From positions 17,739,501-17,803,500 of the forward strand of contig NC_059346.1 of the NCBI RefSeq assembly GCF_019703515.2: a stretch of 64,000 nt of DNA, read 5' to 3'. Under the pieces are notes generated by a model. It made no database searches, was not told the DNA's origin, and saw only the letters and a list, made by a program, of their open reading frames with translations. Source of the DNA: Myxocyprinus asiaticus (Eukaryota; Chordata; Actinopteri; Cypriniformes; Catostomidae). This document shows positions 22,505-31,873 of this stretch, one piece after another. Position 1 is the stretch's first letter; each line of letters opens with the position of its first letter. The position numbers and the translations under genes are program-made.

Positions 22505-24708
22505 TTACTGGGAATAAAATACCCAAATACTTAATGTTCTGTTTGGGCCAGTGGAAGTGGCGCCTGGCTGAAAAGCTGTTACCGGGCAGTACGCTGTCAG
22601 AGCTTTGGATTTAGACCAATTAACTCTGTATCCTGAGAAATTAGAAAAGGAATTAATAATTCTGTGGAGGCAAGGCATAGATCTAATAGGGTCGGAGACG
22701 AATAATAAAATATCATCTGCGTAAAGCAAAAGTTTATGCACCACACCTCCTGCCATCACCCCTGAAAAATCATCCTCCTTTCTTATCGTGGCAGCTAATG
22801 GTTCCAGGGCAAGACAGAACAATAATGGGGAAAGAGGGCAAACCTGCCGGGTGCCCCTATCCAGAGTAAAATAATCGGAAATTAATCCATTTGTTTGTAC
22901 CGCCGCTACCGGGTGTCTATAAAGTAACTTAATCCATCCAATAAAAATATTCCCGAACCCGTACATTTCCCAAATCTTAAAAAGACAATCCCATTCTACC
23001 ATATGAAACACCTTTTCGGCGTCAAGTGAGATGGGAGCGACCGAAGTCTGATCATTCACCACTGACCACATGATATTGATGAAATGCCTAATGTTATCAG
23101 AAGAGCTACGGCCCGAATAAACCCCACCTGATCTGTATGTATTAGAGATCTCATAACTTAACTTAATCGGTTAGCCAGAATTTTTGACAATATTTTAACG
23201 TCTAGCTAGATCAGGGAAATTGGACGGTAACTCTTACTCTCGCTTGGATACTTGTTCTTTTTAAGAATCAGACTGATCCAGGCTTGTGTCATGGTTGGCG
23301 GAAGCTTTCCATTCTTTAATGATTCCATATAAACTTCTAGCAAAAGTGGAGCCATATCTGTAGCATAAGATCTAAACAATTCAGCGGCAAAGCTGTCTGG
23401 CCCCGGAGACTTGTCTGTGGGCAAGGCCTTAATTACCTTGCCGAGCTCCTCCAAGATTATCTCAGAATCAAGATAATTTTTTTACTCAGCCGTCAGTTTA
23501 GGAAGTTCTAATGGTTCCACAAAGTTTCTAATATCATTATCAGTAGACGAAGACATGGAACTATAGAAATCAAGATAGAATTCTTTAAAAGCATTATTAA
23601 TATCAGTGGCCGAAGTAAATATTTCACCACCAGCAGATTTCACTGAGGAAATGGTAGAAAAAGACACTCTCTGTTTTATATATCTAGCCAAATGCTTTTC
23701 TGCTTTGTCCCCCAACTCAAAGTATGACTGTCTTGCCCTGAATAGCCAAAACTCCATCTTCCTCTATAAAATAGTATTTTATCTGTATTTCAATTGGGTC
23801 AATTCTCTGAGGACATTAGACGACATTCGGCGCTTTAGCTATGCCTCTGCCCTTTTAATATTCCCTTCCAATTCCATTAGTTCTTGTGCTTTGGACCAGT
23901 TAGTCTCCATATAGACATTGATTTCAGCCTTTAGCATTTGTTGGAATTGAGGATTTTGCAAAAGGGATACATGAAAGTGCCAACTACGTATATGATTTCT
24001 TTTTCTCCGTATGTGGCAACACCTCTAAACACAACAGGGTGTGATCTGAGACAAAAATGTTTCCAATTGAGCAATCAACAATAGATAAAAAAAATCTATT
24101 CTAGAGTAAATCTTATGGACTGAAGAAAAAAATGTTTTGGGTTCAAAAGTCTCCAAATATCTGTAAGACCAAGATTTTTACACATCCTGTGAGGTGTCAC
24201 TGTTGCTCTAGAGGGCGTGCACACTTCTGCTTCACTAAGATCAAGGACTGAGTCCATCAAAAAATTAGTCTGCTCCCAATATTATATCACGAGGGGTGCC
24301 AGCGGCATGCAACATCCCTTCAAGATCTATAAAAAAGCCCTGATCATCAACGTTAGGTGCATAAATATTTGGCAAAATAAGACACTGTCCCTGAATTTGA
24401 GCTAAAACAATAATGACTCTTCCTAATTTATCTTTACTCTGTTTGAGACATTTGAATTGTAGAAGTTTACTTATCATTGTAATGACTCCCCTGCTCTTAC
24501 TCGAGCCAGCACTATAAAAAATAAAATGCCCACCCCATATCTTTCCAAATTTTTCAGCTTCCTGCGGGGAAAGGTGCATTTCTTGAATAAACACTATATC
24601 ATATTTTTTACGCTTAAGAAGAGAAATAACCTTCCTTTTTATGGGGTTCCCCAACCCATTCACATTCCACATGGAGAGAGACAATCTACTCATATTAACA
24701 TTTGACAT
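22505..24708 (-). pseudogene. LINE ORF2 remnant: endonuclease plus reverse transcriptase
   Basis: The endonuclease-like part (24708-24265) has WNVNGLGNPIKR and FIQEMHL near its start, the usual APE-type layout. The RT part is split into pieces at 23757-23482, 23454-23206 and 23071-22505. It contains LPTDKSPGPDSF, SLDAEKVFHMVEWD, a GTRQVCPLSPLLF block and LLYADDILLF. The E-K-V-F-H in place of the usual D/E-K-A-F-D and the interruptions show it is dead. ORF2p in living LINEs cuts the target and reverse transcribes the element's RNA. Confidence 0.88.
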
Positions 24709-24979
24709 TTTGACATGTAAGAAAAAATAGATTGTGTGTCAAAAACAGGATTATAAAGACCACATTCCAACATTAGTGCAACAGTCAAACACCAAACATT
24801 CCCCAGAACCAAACAAACAGAAAAAAGAAAAACGTGCGCATTAACTCCACGCACGACAGCGGCAACTGGCGTCCATCCCTCCAAACTCAAACAGTCCATG
24901 TACGACTATGAGGACCCCCGTGACAAATTTGCTATCAGATCGCTCATGTCCTGTCTTTCTATACAAATTTTGTGAGACA

Positions 24980-25450
24980 GAATTACACAGTAAAAATAAT
25001 CTATAAAATAAACTCCAGCCAATAGGTAGAATAAACACAAAGAGCATGTAGCTTCATCCATAAAACTGTCTTAAAGGTGTATTATTCTACAAAACAAACT
25101 CCAGCCACTAGGTGGAACCAGCACAAAAAGAGCATGCAGAATCTTCAGATATTCAAACGAATCTTCAGTGAGCCAGTCCATTCGGCTGCAACATGAGTGC
25201 AAGAAAATGACTTACTCTAATGACTTAGCCAGAAATAATCCACAAAATAAACTCCAGCTGATAGGTGGACTAAGCACAAAGAGCGTGTAGATTCATCCAC
25301 AGAACCATCTCGAAGGTGTGTTGCTCTACAAAATAAACTCCAGCCGCTAGGCAGAACCAGCACAAAAAGAGCGCACAGAATCTTCAAACATTCAAACAAA
25401 TGTTCAGTGAGCTGGTCCATTCGGCTGCAACGTGAGAACCATAAAGTGGA
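24980..25450. repeat. Two tandem ~220-240 bp repeats inside the LINE
   Basis: Copy 1 (about 24987-25205) and copy 2 (about 25228-25447) share aaataaactccagc, taggtgga, gcacaaagagc, tcatccat/cataaaac/agaacc, ggtgt.tt..tctacaaaa, and a closing gtccattcggctgcaac. Each copy itself contains a shorter internal duplication around aaactccagcc. They lie between ORF1 and ORF2 and probably belong to the element's own inter-ORF region. Confidence 0.8.
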
Positions 25451-25559
25451 TGCCATTGACTTTATGAAGGACATCGCTTGATGTGGGCATGTAAATGTTT
25501 TATGGCCATCCTTAGCATCTATTCTCAATTTGGTCAGGAATATCAGTGCAAAAGCGATC

Positions 25560-26230
25560 TTCCGTTGATGTAAAAGAATCGATCACGTTTCTCTCTTGTC
25601 GAGTTCGCAAAGTCTGGGAACAAGAAAATGCTGTGGTTCTTCCAAGAAAGCCTTCCTTTATTCCTCACCTCACGTAACACAAGATCTTTATCGGACGATC
25701 TCAGAAATTTGGCCAGAATTGATCGGGCCTGTCTCCCTCAGTGGTTCGCCGAGCCGGAACCCTGTGAGCTCGCTCGATTTCCAGCTTATGGCCTGCTATG
25801 TCGAGCAGACTCGGAAAGAGCCCATCCAGGAATTCCACCATATCCCATCCCTCCACTCCCTCCAGGACCCCCACAATATGGACGTTATTCTGCCGGCCAT
25901 GGCCCTCCATGTCCCCCAACCTCTCCCAGACATGCTCCAAATCCACCCTGGTCAGGGGGTCGCTAGCGGACCAGCAGACAATTCCCTCTCCGACAACTCC
26001 AGACAATCGATCAGTCTCTCGACATCCCCCACTCCCTCAACCACATCAGTTAACCTCACGTGGCAGTGATTGATCGACGCACAACAGCAAGATCCTCCAA
26101 GTCAGCAACGACCCCCGTCAGCACCGCCGACATGCTCAACATCTCCCGCCGCACTTCCTGCTGCCCCCCCGACCAAATCGACTCCCCGGCTCGGGGCCCG
26201 CCTGGGAGCGCCAGCCCGAGCACGTAAGTG

Positions 26231-26240
<10 letters not shown>
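25560..26240 (-). pseudogene. LINE ORF1 remnant
   Basis: The minus-strand frames include VRREMLSMSAVLTGVVADLE (coiled-coil-like), then VWERLGDMEGHGRQNNVHIV, GVLEGVEG and a KLEIERAHRVPARR block, followed by SDKDLVLREVRNKGRLSW. This order resembles L1 ORF1 RNA-binding proteins, with a coiled coil, an RRM-like region and a C-terminal domain. Frames change at about 26050 and 25700. The plus-strand 157- and 112-codon frames over this stretch are shadows of it. Confidence 0.75.
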
Positions 26241-26264
<24 letters not shown>

Positions 26265-26911
26265 ACATATTGTCCTCCTAGAACAGTCTCTAGAACAGCT
26301 CTAAGTCCTTGTGGTGGCATAGTGACTCGCCTCAATCCGAGTGGCAGAGGGAGAATCATTTGCCTCTGCATCTGAGACAGTCAATACACGCATCTTATCA
26401 AGTGGCTTGTTGAGCGCATTACTGTGGAGACAGCACGTGTGGAGGCTTCACGCTAATACACGCATCTTATCAAGTGTCTTTTTGAATTCTTTGACATATT
26501 GTCCTCCTAGAACAGTCTCTAGAACAGCTCTAAGTCCTTGTGGTGGCGTAGTGACTCGCCTCAATCCGAATGGCAGAGGGAGAATCTTTTGCCTCTGCAT
26601 CTGAGACAGTCAATACACGCATCTTATCAAGTGGCTTGTTGAGCGCATTACTGTGGAGGCAGCGCGTGTGGAGGCTTCACGCTATTCTCCGCGGCATCCA
26701 CGCACAACTCGCCACGTGCCCCACCGAGAGCGAGAACCACATTATAGAAACCACGAGGAGGTTAACTCATGTGACTCTACCCTCCCTAGCAACCGGGCCA
26801 ATTTGGTTGCTTAGGAGACCTGGCTGGAATCACTCAGCACGCCCTGGATTCGAACTCGTGACTCCAGGGGTGGTAGTCAGCGTCTTTACTCGCTGAGCTA
26901 CCCAGGCCCCC
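26237..26911 (-). mobile_element. tRNA-derived SINE insertion with internal duplication
   Basis: On the minus strand the head is gcctgggtagctcagcgagt (A box) with B box gagttcgaatcc near 26850, followed by a body shared with the SINE at 60841-61281. Its poly(A) tail is the T-run at 26234-26263 on plus. A 13-bp repeat gtaagtgtctttt flanks the whole unit (26224-26236 and 26912-26924). Inside, a roughly 229-bp part of the SINE is present twice (starting at 26264 and at 26493). It is joined by sequence that also occurs in the adjacent LINE (gaattctttgacatattg at about 26486 and 26952). Confidence 0.8.
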
Positions 26912-27099
26912 GTAAGTGTCTTTTAATGTCTCCAGAGCCTGAGGATTTTGAATTCTTTGACATATTGTCCTCCTAGAACAGTTATGGAACAGTGTATCGA
27001 ATCTCATCGGTTTATGTCATAAAAAGTATTAAAACTAGCAAAATGCGCAGAGCTCGCCGTTCACACATCCAATCCTCGCATGCCGTCACGTGACCTCCA

Positions 27100-27380
27100 T
27101 AGGAAACATTTTTGTTAAAATGTACTCACCTTCATTTGTACCAAACACATATGACTTTCTTTCGTGGAACACAAAAGGAAATGTTAGGCAGTATGTTAGG
27201 GACTGATAGCCTCAGTCACCATTCATTTTCATTGTATGGAGAAAAAAAAGATGCAATGAAGGTGAATGGTGACCGAGGTGAACATTCTGCCTAACTTTGT
27301 GTTCCATGGAAGAAAGAAATTCATACAGGTTTGGACTAACATGAGGTTGAGAAATTTGAGTAAACTATCCTTTTAAGTAC
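27100..27380. repeat. Dispersed MITE-like repeat
   Basis: An imperfect inverted structure: the left half has actttctttcgtggaacaca and the right half has tgtgttccatggaagaaaga. Between them lie inverted cattcattttcattgtatgg and aatgaaggtgaatggtga. It is the type of dispersed repeat also seen at 57023-57869. No coding content. Confidence 0.6.
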
Positions 27381-27876
27381 TGGTGCAAATCTTCCTGGTT
27401 ATGCCCTACATGAATAAGTCTTTAAAGTATATAAACATTCAACAAAAAATGCAAATAGTATAAAGATTGCCCCTGTTGTAGTAACTTTGTTTGCTAGCTG
27501 TGCCCAACATTTGAATGTGAACTTGACTTTGGCTTTCATTAACAGTGAATATACTTACAAAAAGGAAAAGCCACATTCTGCGATGTACCTGAATGGCTCG
27601 CCTGATGAACTTTTAAGTGACCACTTCTTGCAAGCCCTGCTGAGGATATCTTCCAATGATCTTTTCGGGGAAGAGAACGAGAAGGAAGTAGGCACCTATG
27701 ACAGTGGTTTATATTAGGGAGTTGGGACTCCCTCATCACTACTGTGATTTGGTCTGCCAACTGACAGATGGGGTGTTATTGGTGCTTCCAGGATTGGCCA
27801 CACACAAGGCTTTACCCATAGTGAGATACCGAAGGAATGTTAGAAAGAGAACCATTTAATCTCTTTGCGCTTGGTC
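27381..27876. other. Intronic DNA, no gene recognised
   Basis: A 76-codon open frame at 27487-27717 and an antisense frame over it have no recognisable domain and do not match ATRX. Confidence 0.5.
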
Positions 27877-28323
27877 TTAAAGGTGCTGTAAGCGATTTTA
27901 GCCGTTCTACTTCCACGAGACTGAGCCGTTGGACTAGCCACGCCCCCTCTTTCCATAACCCCGCACTCCAAAGATACCAAATGAGGTTTACTGAGACCGA
28001 CATCATGAAGAAACAGATGTTAAAAACAACAGCAGCAAAATAGCGCCCTCAATTGACAGCTTTTATGAACAGCATACCATTAAAATGGCAGTAAGTCTCA
28101 ATAATTCGCTGCAACTACAGCACTATGAGAAAGTGCAAAATGATTGACAGGTCGAAAGCGCCATTGTCCGCAGACACATTTTTTTTGCTGTTTACGGGTC
28201 TAGTGCTCTGTCACAGAGACAGTTAAGATATCTTACAACACTTATTTCAGTAATATCTCTCAGGGAGTAGGAACATTTTTTGCATACCTTTCTATAAAAA
28301 AAAATCACATGTAGCACCTTTAA
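27877..28323. mobile_element. TTAA-flanked MITE, 447 bp
   Basis: The ends read TTAA-aggtgctgtaagcgatttt and aaaatcacatgtagcacct-TTAA. Tip sequence and TTAA duplication place it with the MITE at 14737-15647, though the interiors differ in length. No transposase. Confidence 0.78.
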
Positions 28324-28711
28324 GGTTAATGTCCTTGAACCTTTCAACTTTGACCCTAAATAGTATTGCTGTGAGTGATGTGTGCATGAGGTAATGGTAA
28401 TTAGTAATAGACCAATATATTGGCCAGACCAAATAACTGGCCATTTTGTGATTATTCTTCTTGACCGATTTAACAGAAGTGTTAGCTTCCTCTTCTACAC
28501 AGATTGCAATTCTGAAATCAAAACAGCTTTGTCAATGGATAATAAACAATGTCACTAATTATTATTATTATTATTTTATTTTGATTAAATATTATTTAAA
28601 TTAGCTTTTCATTTTATTTCAGCAATTTTTTGTGCACCTCATTTGCTATCAATCTGCCATCGGCTAGCCTGCTCTCAAGATATCTGCCACTAATGGTAAT
28701 GTCTCATGTTC

Positions 28712-28889
28712 TAGATCACTGCATGGTGAACTTCATCAAGGAGACCCTGCTGGGTTCTCTAAAGGAATTCCAGAACCGTTTTATTAATCCAATTCAGTCT
28801 GCCAGTGTGCAGACTCCACCCCTGCTGATGTCAAAGTCATGAAGAATTGATCACACGTCCTTCACGAGCTGCTGTCAGGATTCATACAG
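28712..28889 (+). pseudogene. atrx: atrx helicase exon, frameshifted and with stop
   Basis: The frame H-C-M-V-N-F-I-K-E-T-L-L-G-S-L-K-E-F-Q-N-R-F-I-N-P-I-Q matches the ATRX segment after SNF2 motif III almost residue for residue. At about 28800 one base is missing relative to that frame. The ATRX-like sequence Q-C-A-D-S-T-P-A-D-V-K-V-M-K-N then continues in another frame, reaches a TGA at 28848-28850 and resumes S-H-V-L-H-E-L-L-S-G-F-I-Q up to a good donor (cag|gtaatg). Upstream bases (28660-28711) are a decayed version of the L-T-G-T-P-L-Q-N-N motif. Confidence 0.88.
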
Positions 28890-28971
28890 GTAATGATCAT
28901 TAAAAAAAGAAAAGCTAGAAACGTTATGGGGACAGCGGGAGTTGTTTGTGTTTGATGTTTTTGTGTTGCAG

Positions 28972-29085
28972 AGGCGAGACTATTCAGTGTTGACATCCTG
29001 CCTCCCACCTAAGTGTATTTGCTGTCAGTCAGAATGAGTCCTCTGCAGTACAAGTTATACACACACTATCTGCAGTACTACACAG
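28972..29085 (+). pseudogene. atrx: atrx helicase exon, frameshifted
   Basis: After gttgcag it reads R-R-D-Y-S-V-L-T-S-C-L-P-P-K, matching ATRX (RKDYTxLTKFLPPK). The frame then changes at about 29012-29016 and continues Y-L-L-S-V-R-M-S-P-L-Q-Y-K-L-Y-T-H-Y-L-Q-Y-Y-T, again ATRX-like. It ends one base into a codon before gtcag, in phase with the next exon. Confidence 0.85.
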
Positions 29086-29189
29086 GTCAGAGTCACACAT
29101 TCACACGCTGAACATACAGATTAGTAATGCACATACACAAACACTCATTTAACATGTTGTTTGTCTTTTTAACATGTGTATGTGTTTAG

Positions 29190-29293
29190 AAAAAGGTGTA
29201 GGTGTGGGCAGTTTGTTTCAGGACCTTCATATTCTGAGTTTGATATGGACCCATCTCTGGTGTCTTAAATTCACTCAACTCAGCAAGAATAAG
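29190..29293 (+). pseudogene. atrx: atrx helicase exon (LFQDL..IWTH), open but substituted
   Basis: It reads E-K-G-V-G-V-G-S-L-F-Q-D-L-H-I-L-S-L-I-W-T-H-L-W-C-L-K and ends at aag|gtatac. ATRX has SRIWTHPWCL at this point; here Arg and Pro have both become Leu, which fits loss of constraint. The exon itself has no stop. Confidence 0.8.
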
Positions 29294-29747
29294 GTATACA
29301 CAGTTCAGAAACCCAAATCACACCTCAAATTCATAAACTTTGTACATATGATTTTTCTCCATTGCCTATGACATGAAAACAAGTTACTGTATTTGTGTGC
29401 AGGGGAAAGAAGAAGAATCTGCTCCCATTCTTACAGCACTGGGTGCAGGTTTGGTGACAGATTCCACACAGCCAAATGATTCTGAAAGGAACTGTGTGTT
29501 TAATATCAGAAAGTGTTTCCTATATTACTAATTAGTCATATGCCTGCATAAAATATCAGATATCGATATCATATCTAGATGTTATAATGTTATAAGGTAC
29601 CAGGTTGCCACAATGAGCGCTTCGAGGACTAGTCACCAAATTTAAGTTTGCAAGGTTCATGATATTCGGCAAAGTGGGGCACTATATCGCAAACTAAATT
29701 TACACTTAAAATGTTAAAGTCCCCAGATACATAAATCAGGCATATGA

Positions 29748-29862
29748 AGTGGAGGCAGCTGAGATTAGTCCTCCGCCACCCAGACTGAGTCAATGCACCA
29801 CCACGAGGAATTAGAACATATTGGGAATTGGGCATGCCAAATTGGGGATAGAAAAAAAAGGA
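29748..29862 (+). mobile_element. SINE 3' fragment
   Basis: It matches the last roughly 115 bp of the SINE at 60841-61281: gaggcagctgagattagtcc, accacccagactgagtc-like, and attgggaattgggcatgcca followed by an A-rich tail. The tRNA-like head is absent, so this is a 5'-truncated copy. Confidence 0.75.
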
Positions 29863-30788
29863 ATGTGACTATAAATTTTATTTTGTTTCCCTAATATCAC
29901 AGTTAGAAAGATTTTCAAAAGAATCACAAAGTGAAATTTGATTTCTGTAAGACATCAGATACAAACGTCTCTTTTAAGCACAGATCACTGCTGATGTAAG
30001 CATCAAGTAGCCACTAACATTATATCTGCTTTTACCTTAGTCAGTTTTCTAAAGAATGAGCCATTTTTTACTTGTCCGTGAGCTTGCTTGGGTGAATATC
30101 CAATGTCATATCTTCACTGTCCAGAGTAAAATATGCAGTCCAGAAGGACAAGCATGCTAAACAAATAATTGGAAAATATGTTATTGACTATTGGTAACTA
30201 TTGGTGATAAAATGTTTTATATCATCGCAAAGGGGATCTCAGCTTTCTGATGACACCTAGATTGAGCTTCTAGTCCACTCAGAGGCCAAGATATTCTATG
30301 AAAAAAATGGGGGTGGTTCATGAACTGAATATTAGACTGAATGTCTATGGACAAGCACATCTGTGAGGGCTGAAATGCGTTATAGTCCAATATTTACTTT
30401 CTATTTATCATAAGATTTTAAACAAAATAATATTTATGAATATTTGTTTTTGTTTTTAATTAGACCAGTTTCTTGCAATTAGTTCACAGTATGTGTAAAT
30501 TGTGAGCTTTTAAATTTAAGTGTGAAAAATTGCAGGTGGCAGCCCAAAAATGCACCAGAGTTTAAGGGGCTAGTTGTGCTTTGCTCTAAGGGATAAATCT
30601 GATTTTATATTAATCAGCCCCTAAACGTCACGTAAAAAATAAACTCTGGTAGGTCATTGTACATGTCATGTACTTGTACATGTTTTTCATGCCTTTAATG
30701 TCGAAAAATGTGGTTCTTGGCCAAAATAAGCAAGAATGTGGACCAGACTCTATGCCAATAGTCAAATCTGGCTGCAATACACGAGACT

Positions 30789-30831
<43 letters not shown>
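30789..30831. repeat. (CT)n microsatellite
   Basis: An uninterrupted CT run of about 42 bp just upstream of an atrx exon remnant; it could act as an extended pyrimidine tract. Confidence 0.95.
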
Positions 30832-30835
<4 letters not shown>

Positions 30836-30877
30836 TCTCTTTAAATCTGTCTATGTCTCTCTCTTTGTATTGTTCAG

Positions 30878-31026
30878 GGTTTAGTACAGGTAACAGGTCT
30901 GCCGCAGACTGGTATCATCAGCCATTTATAACAACAGCTGACGCCAAAGTGCTGGAGCATTCCGGGAAATAACAGTTGGTAATGACAATTTTACACCATG
31001 CAGAGGAGCTTCAGGACAAAGTGTGA
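30878..31026 (+). pseudogene. atrx: atrx exon with in-frame stop (DADAEVLEHSGK region)
   Basis: The frame N-R-S-A-A-D-W-Y-H-Q-P-F-I-T-T-A-D-A-K-V-L-E-H-S-G-K matches ATRX before helicase motif IV. TAA follows at 30970-30972 where ATRX has Met, and the same frame then continues with H-A-E-E-L-Q-D-K-V, again ATRX-like. The left boundary is uncertain. Confidence 0.85.
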
Positions 31027-31089
31027 GGAACCTGTCTGTCACAGGACTTTAGTTTGATGCACATAAGAAGACTGCTTTGATTTGTTCAG

Positions 31090-31187
31090 GATGGTGTTTA
31101 GTCAGTCTTTGATATCAATGGACCTTATTAAGAGCTTCCTGGAATATGCAATAAAGACCAAGGGGAAAAAAGAGTGTCCATACAAAG
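31090..31187 (+). CDS. atrx: atrx helicase exon (VFSQSLISLDLI region)
   Basis: After gttcag it reads M-V-F-S-Q-S-L-I-S-M-D-L-I-K-S-F-L-E-Y-A-I-K-T-K-G-K-K-E-C-P-Y-K before gtatgc. This matches helicase motif IV of ATRX (VFSQSLISLDLIxxFLE). It is open, with good splice sites. The next expected exon, with the YYRLDGST motif, was not found between here and 31696. Confidence 0.82.
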
Positions 31188-31695
31188 GTATGCACACACA
31201 CTTGCATTGGGAAGATTGTTTATACAAGGGAATACAATTGTGCAAAAGCAAAATGCAGTATCTACACATTTTTGTTATAGTTGAGTTATGACTGAAATTG
31301 GGTCTCTTAGACTATGATTTGTCCTGTGACAGACATGTTTGGCTCAATTATGCTCGGATTCAGAGAAAACGGTATAAACATATACGACATATATGACAAT
31401 CCACATTTGGCTGAACAAACAAAAAAACTGCACTTTGCCTTTGTAGGGCAGAAATTAGCAGAACTGTCATATTTATTTGTGGTGTATGTGCTATAGTGTT
31501 GTTGCGTGTGGATTGTTAGGCAAGAAATCGAAGATTATTATTGTTTGGATGGCAATACCAGCGCCTGTGCTTGTAAGAGTTAAAACTCTAAAAACACAAG
31601 GTAAGACATACAAAACGTTCAACATCACATTCAAGTTGTTTGCATGTTAGTGCACAAACCTCCTGCCCTGACTCTTGCTGTTTTCTGTGTGTCAG

Positions 31696-31873
31696 AGGGA
31701 GGCTGTTTCTGATCTCTACTCGGGCAGGATCTCTGGGGATCAATCTGGTTGCCGCGAACCGGGTCGTGGTGTTTGATGCTTGCTGGAATCCATCATATGA
31801 TATCCAGAGCATCTTCAGGGTCTATCGCTTTGGACAAAACAAAACCGTATCAGTGTACCGCTTTCTGGCCCAG
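31696..31873 (+). CDS. atrx: atrx helicase exon with motifs V and VI
   Basis: Bounded by gtcag and gtatac. It reads [22 protein letters not shown], then [13 protein letters not shown] and [11 protein letters not shown]. These are SNF2 motif V ([13 protein letters not shown]) and motif VI with its arginine fingers (RVYRFGQ), nearly identical to vertebrate ATRX. It is completely open. Its quality contrasts with the broken exons before it. Confidence 0.92.

Larger units (their letters stand above)
21640..27080 (-). mobile_element. L1/Tx1-type LINE, degenerate, minus strand
   Basis: Reading leftward there is a 5' region (about 27080-26240, interrupted by a SINE), ORF1 (about 26240-25560), an inter-ORF stretch with tandem repeats (25450-24980), ORF2 endonuclease (24708-24265), and ORF2 reverse transcriptase (23757-22505), then a 3' region to about 21640. 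Features seen are the endonuclease start LSLSMWNVNGLGNPIKR, the RT active-site box YADD and the K-S-P-G-P-D motif. Gene order and motifs fit the L1 superfamily. Many stops and frameshifts make it inactive. It lies inside the atrx pseudogene. Confidence 0.88.
29294..30877. other. Intron, with a SINE 3' fragment
   Basis: No exon was recognised. The segment 29748-29862 is listed separately. A (CT)n run lies at 30789-30831 shortly before the next exon. Confidence 0.6.
1608..31873 (+). pseudogene. atrx: Decayed atrx / atrx-like chromatin remodeller locus
   Basis: ATRX is a nuclear SNF2-family ATPase that reads histone H3 through its ADD domain and works with DAXX in H3.3 deposition. The recognisable pieces are in ATRX order: ADD/PHD exon (1608-2106), acidic linker (8507-9445), small linker exons (10024-10087, 16337-16485, about 17073-17210, 17395-17452, 17804-17941), and helicase pieces (about 21371-21456, 28712-28889, 28972-29085, 29190-29293, about 30878-31026, 31090-31187, 31696-31873). 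Splice phases agree across 9445/10024, 10087/16337, 16485/17073 and 29085/29190. Frameshifts lie near 8.76, 17.1, 17.89, 28.8 and 29.0 kb, with in-frame stops at 28848-28850 and 30970-30972. I could not find exons for the Walker A or DEAH-box motifs, nor a clear C-terminus. It may be a duplicate of a functional atrx elsewhere, or the teleost atrx-like paralog. The pseudogene call is strong; the orthology is inference. Confidence 0.85.

Noticed and set aside
22505..24708. Reverse transcriptase as a host gene
   Set aside because: Multiple frameshifts and stops, and gene order typical of an L1-type LINE.
25596..26069. 157-codon plus-strand frame, Pro/Ser-rich
   Set aside because: It is antisense to the LINE ORF1 remnant, whose family motifs read on minus.
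26570..26896. 108-codon plus frame over the SINE, and similar frames at 60857-61232
   Set aside because: Both lie within copies of the same SINE and are repeat-derived, not genes.
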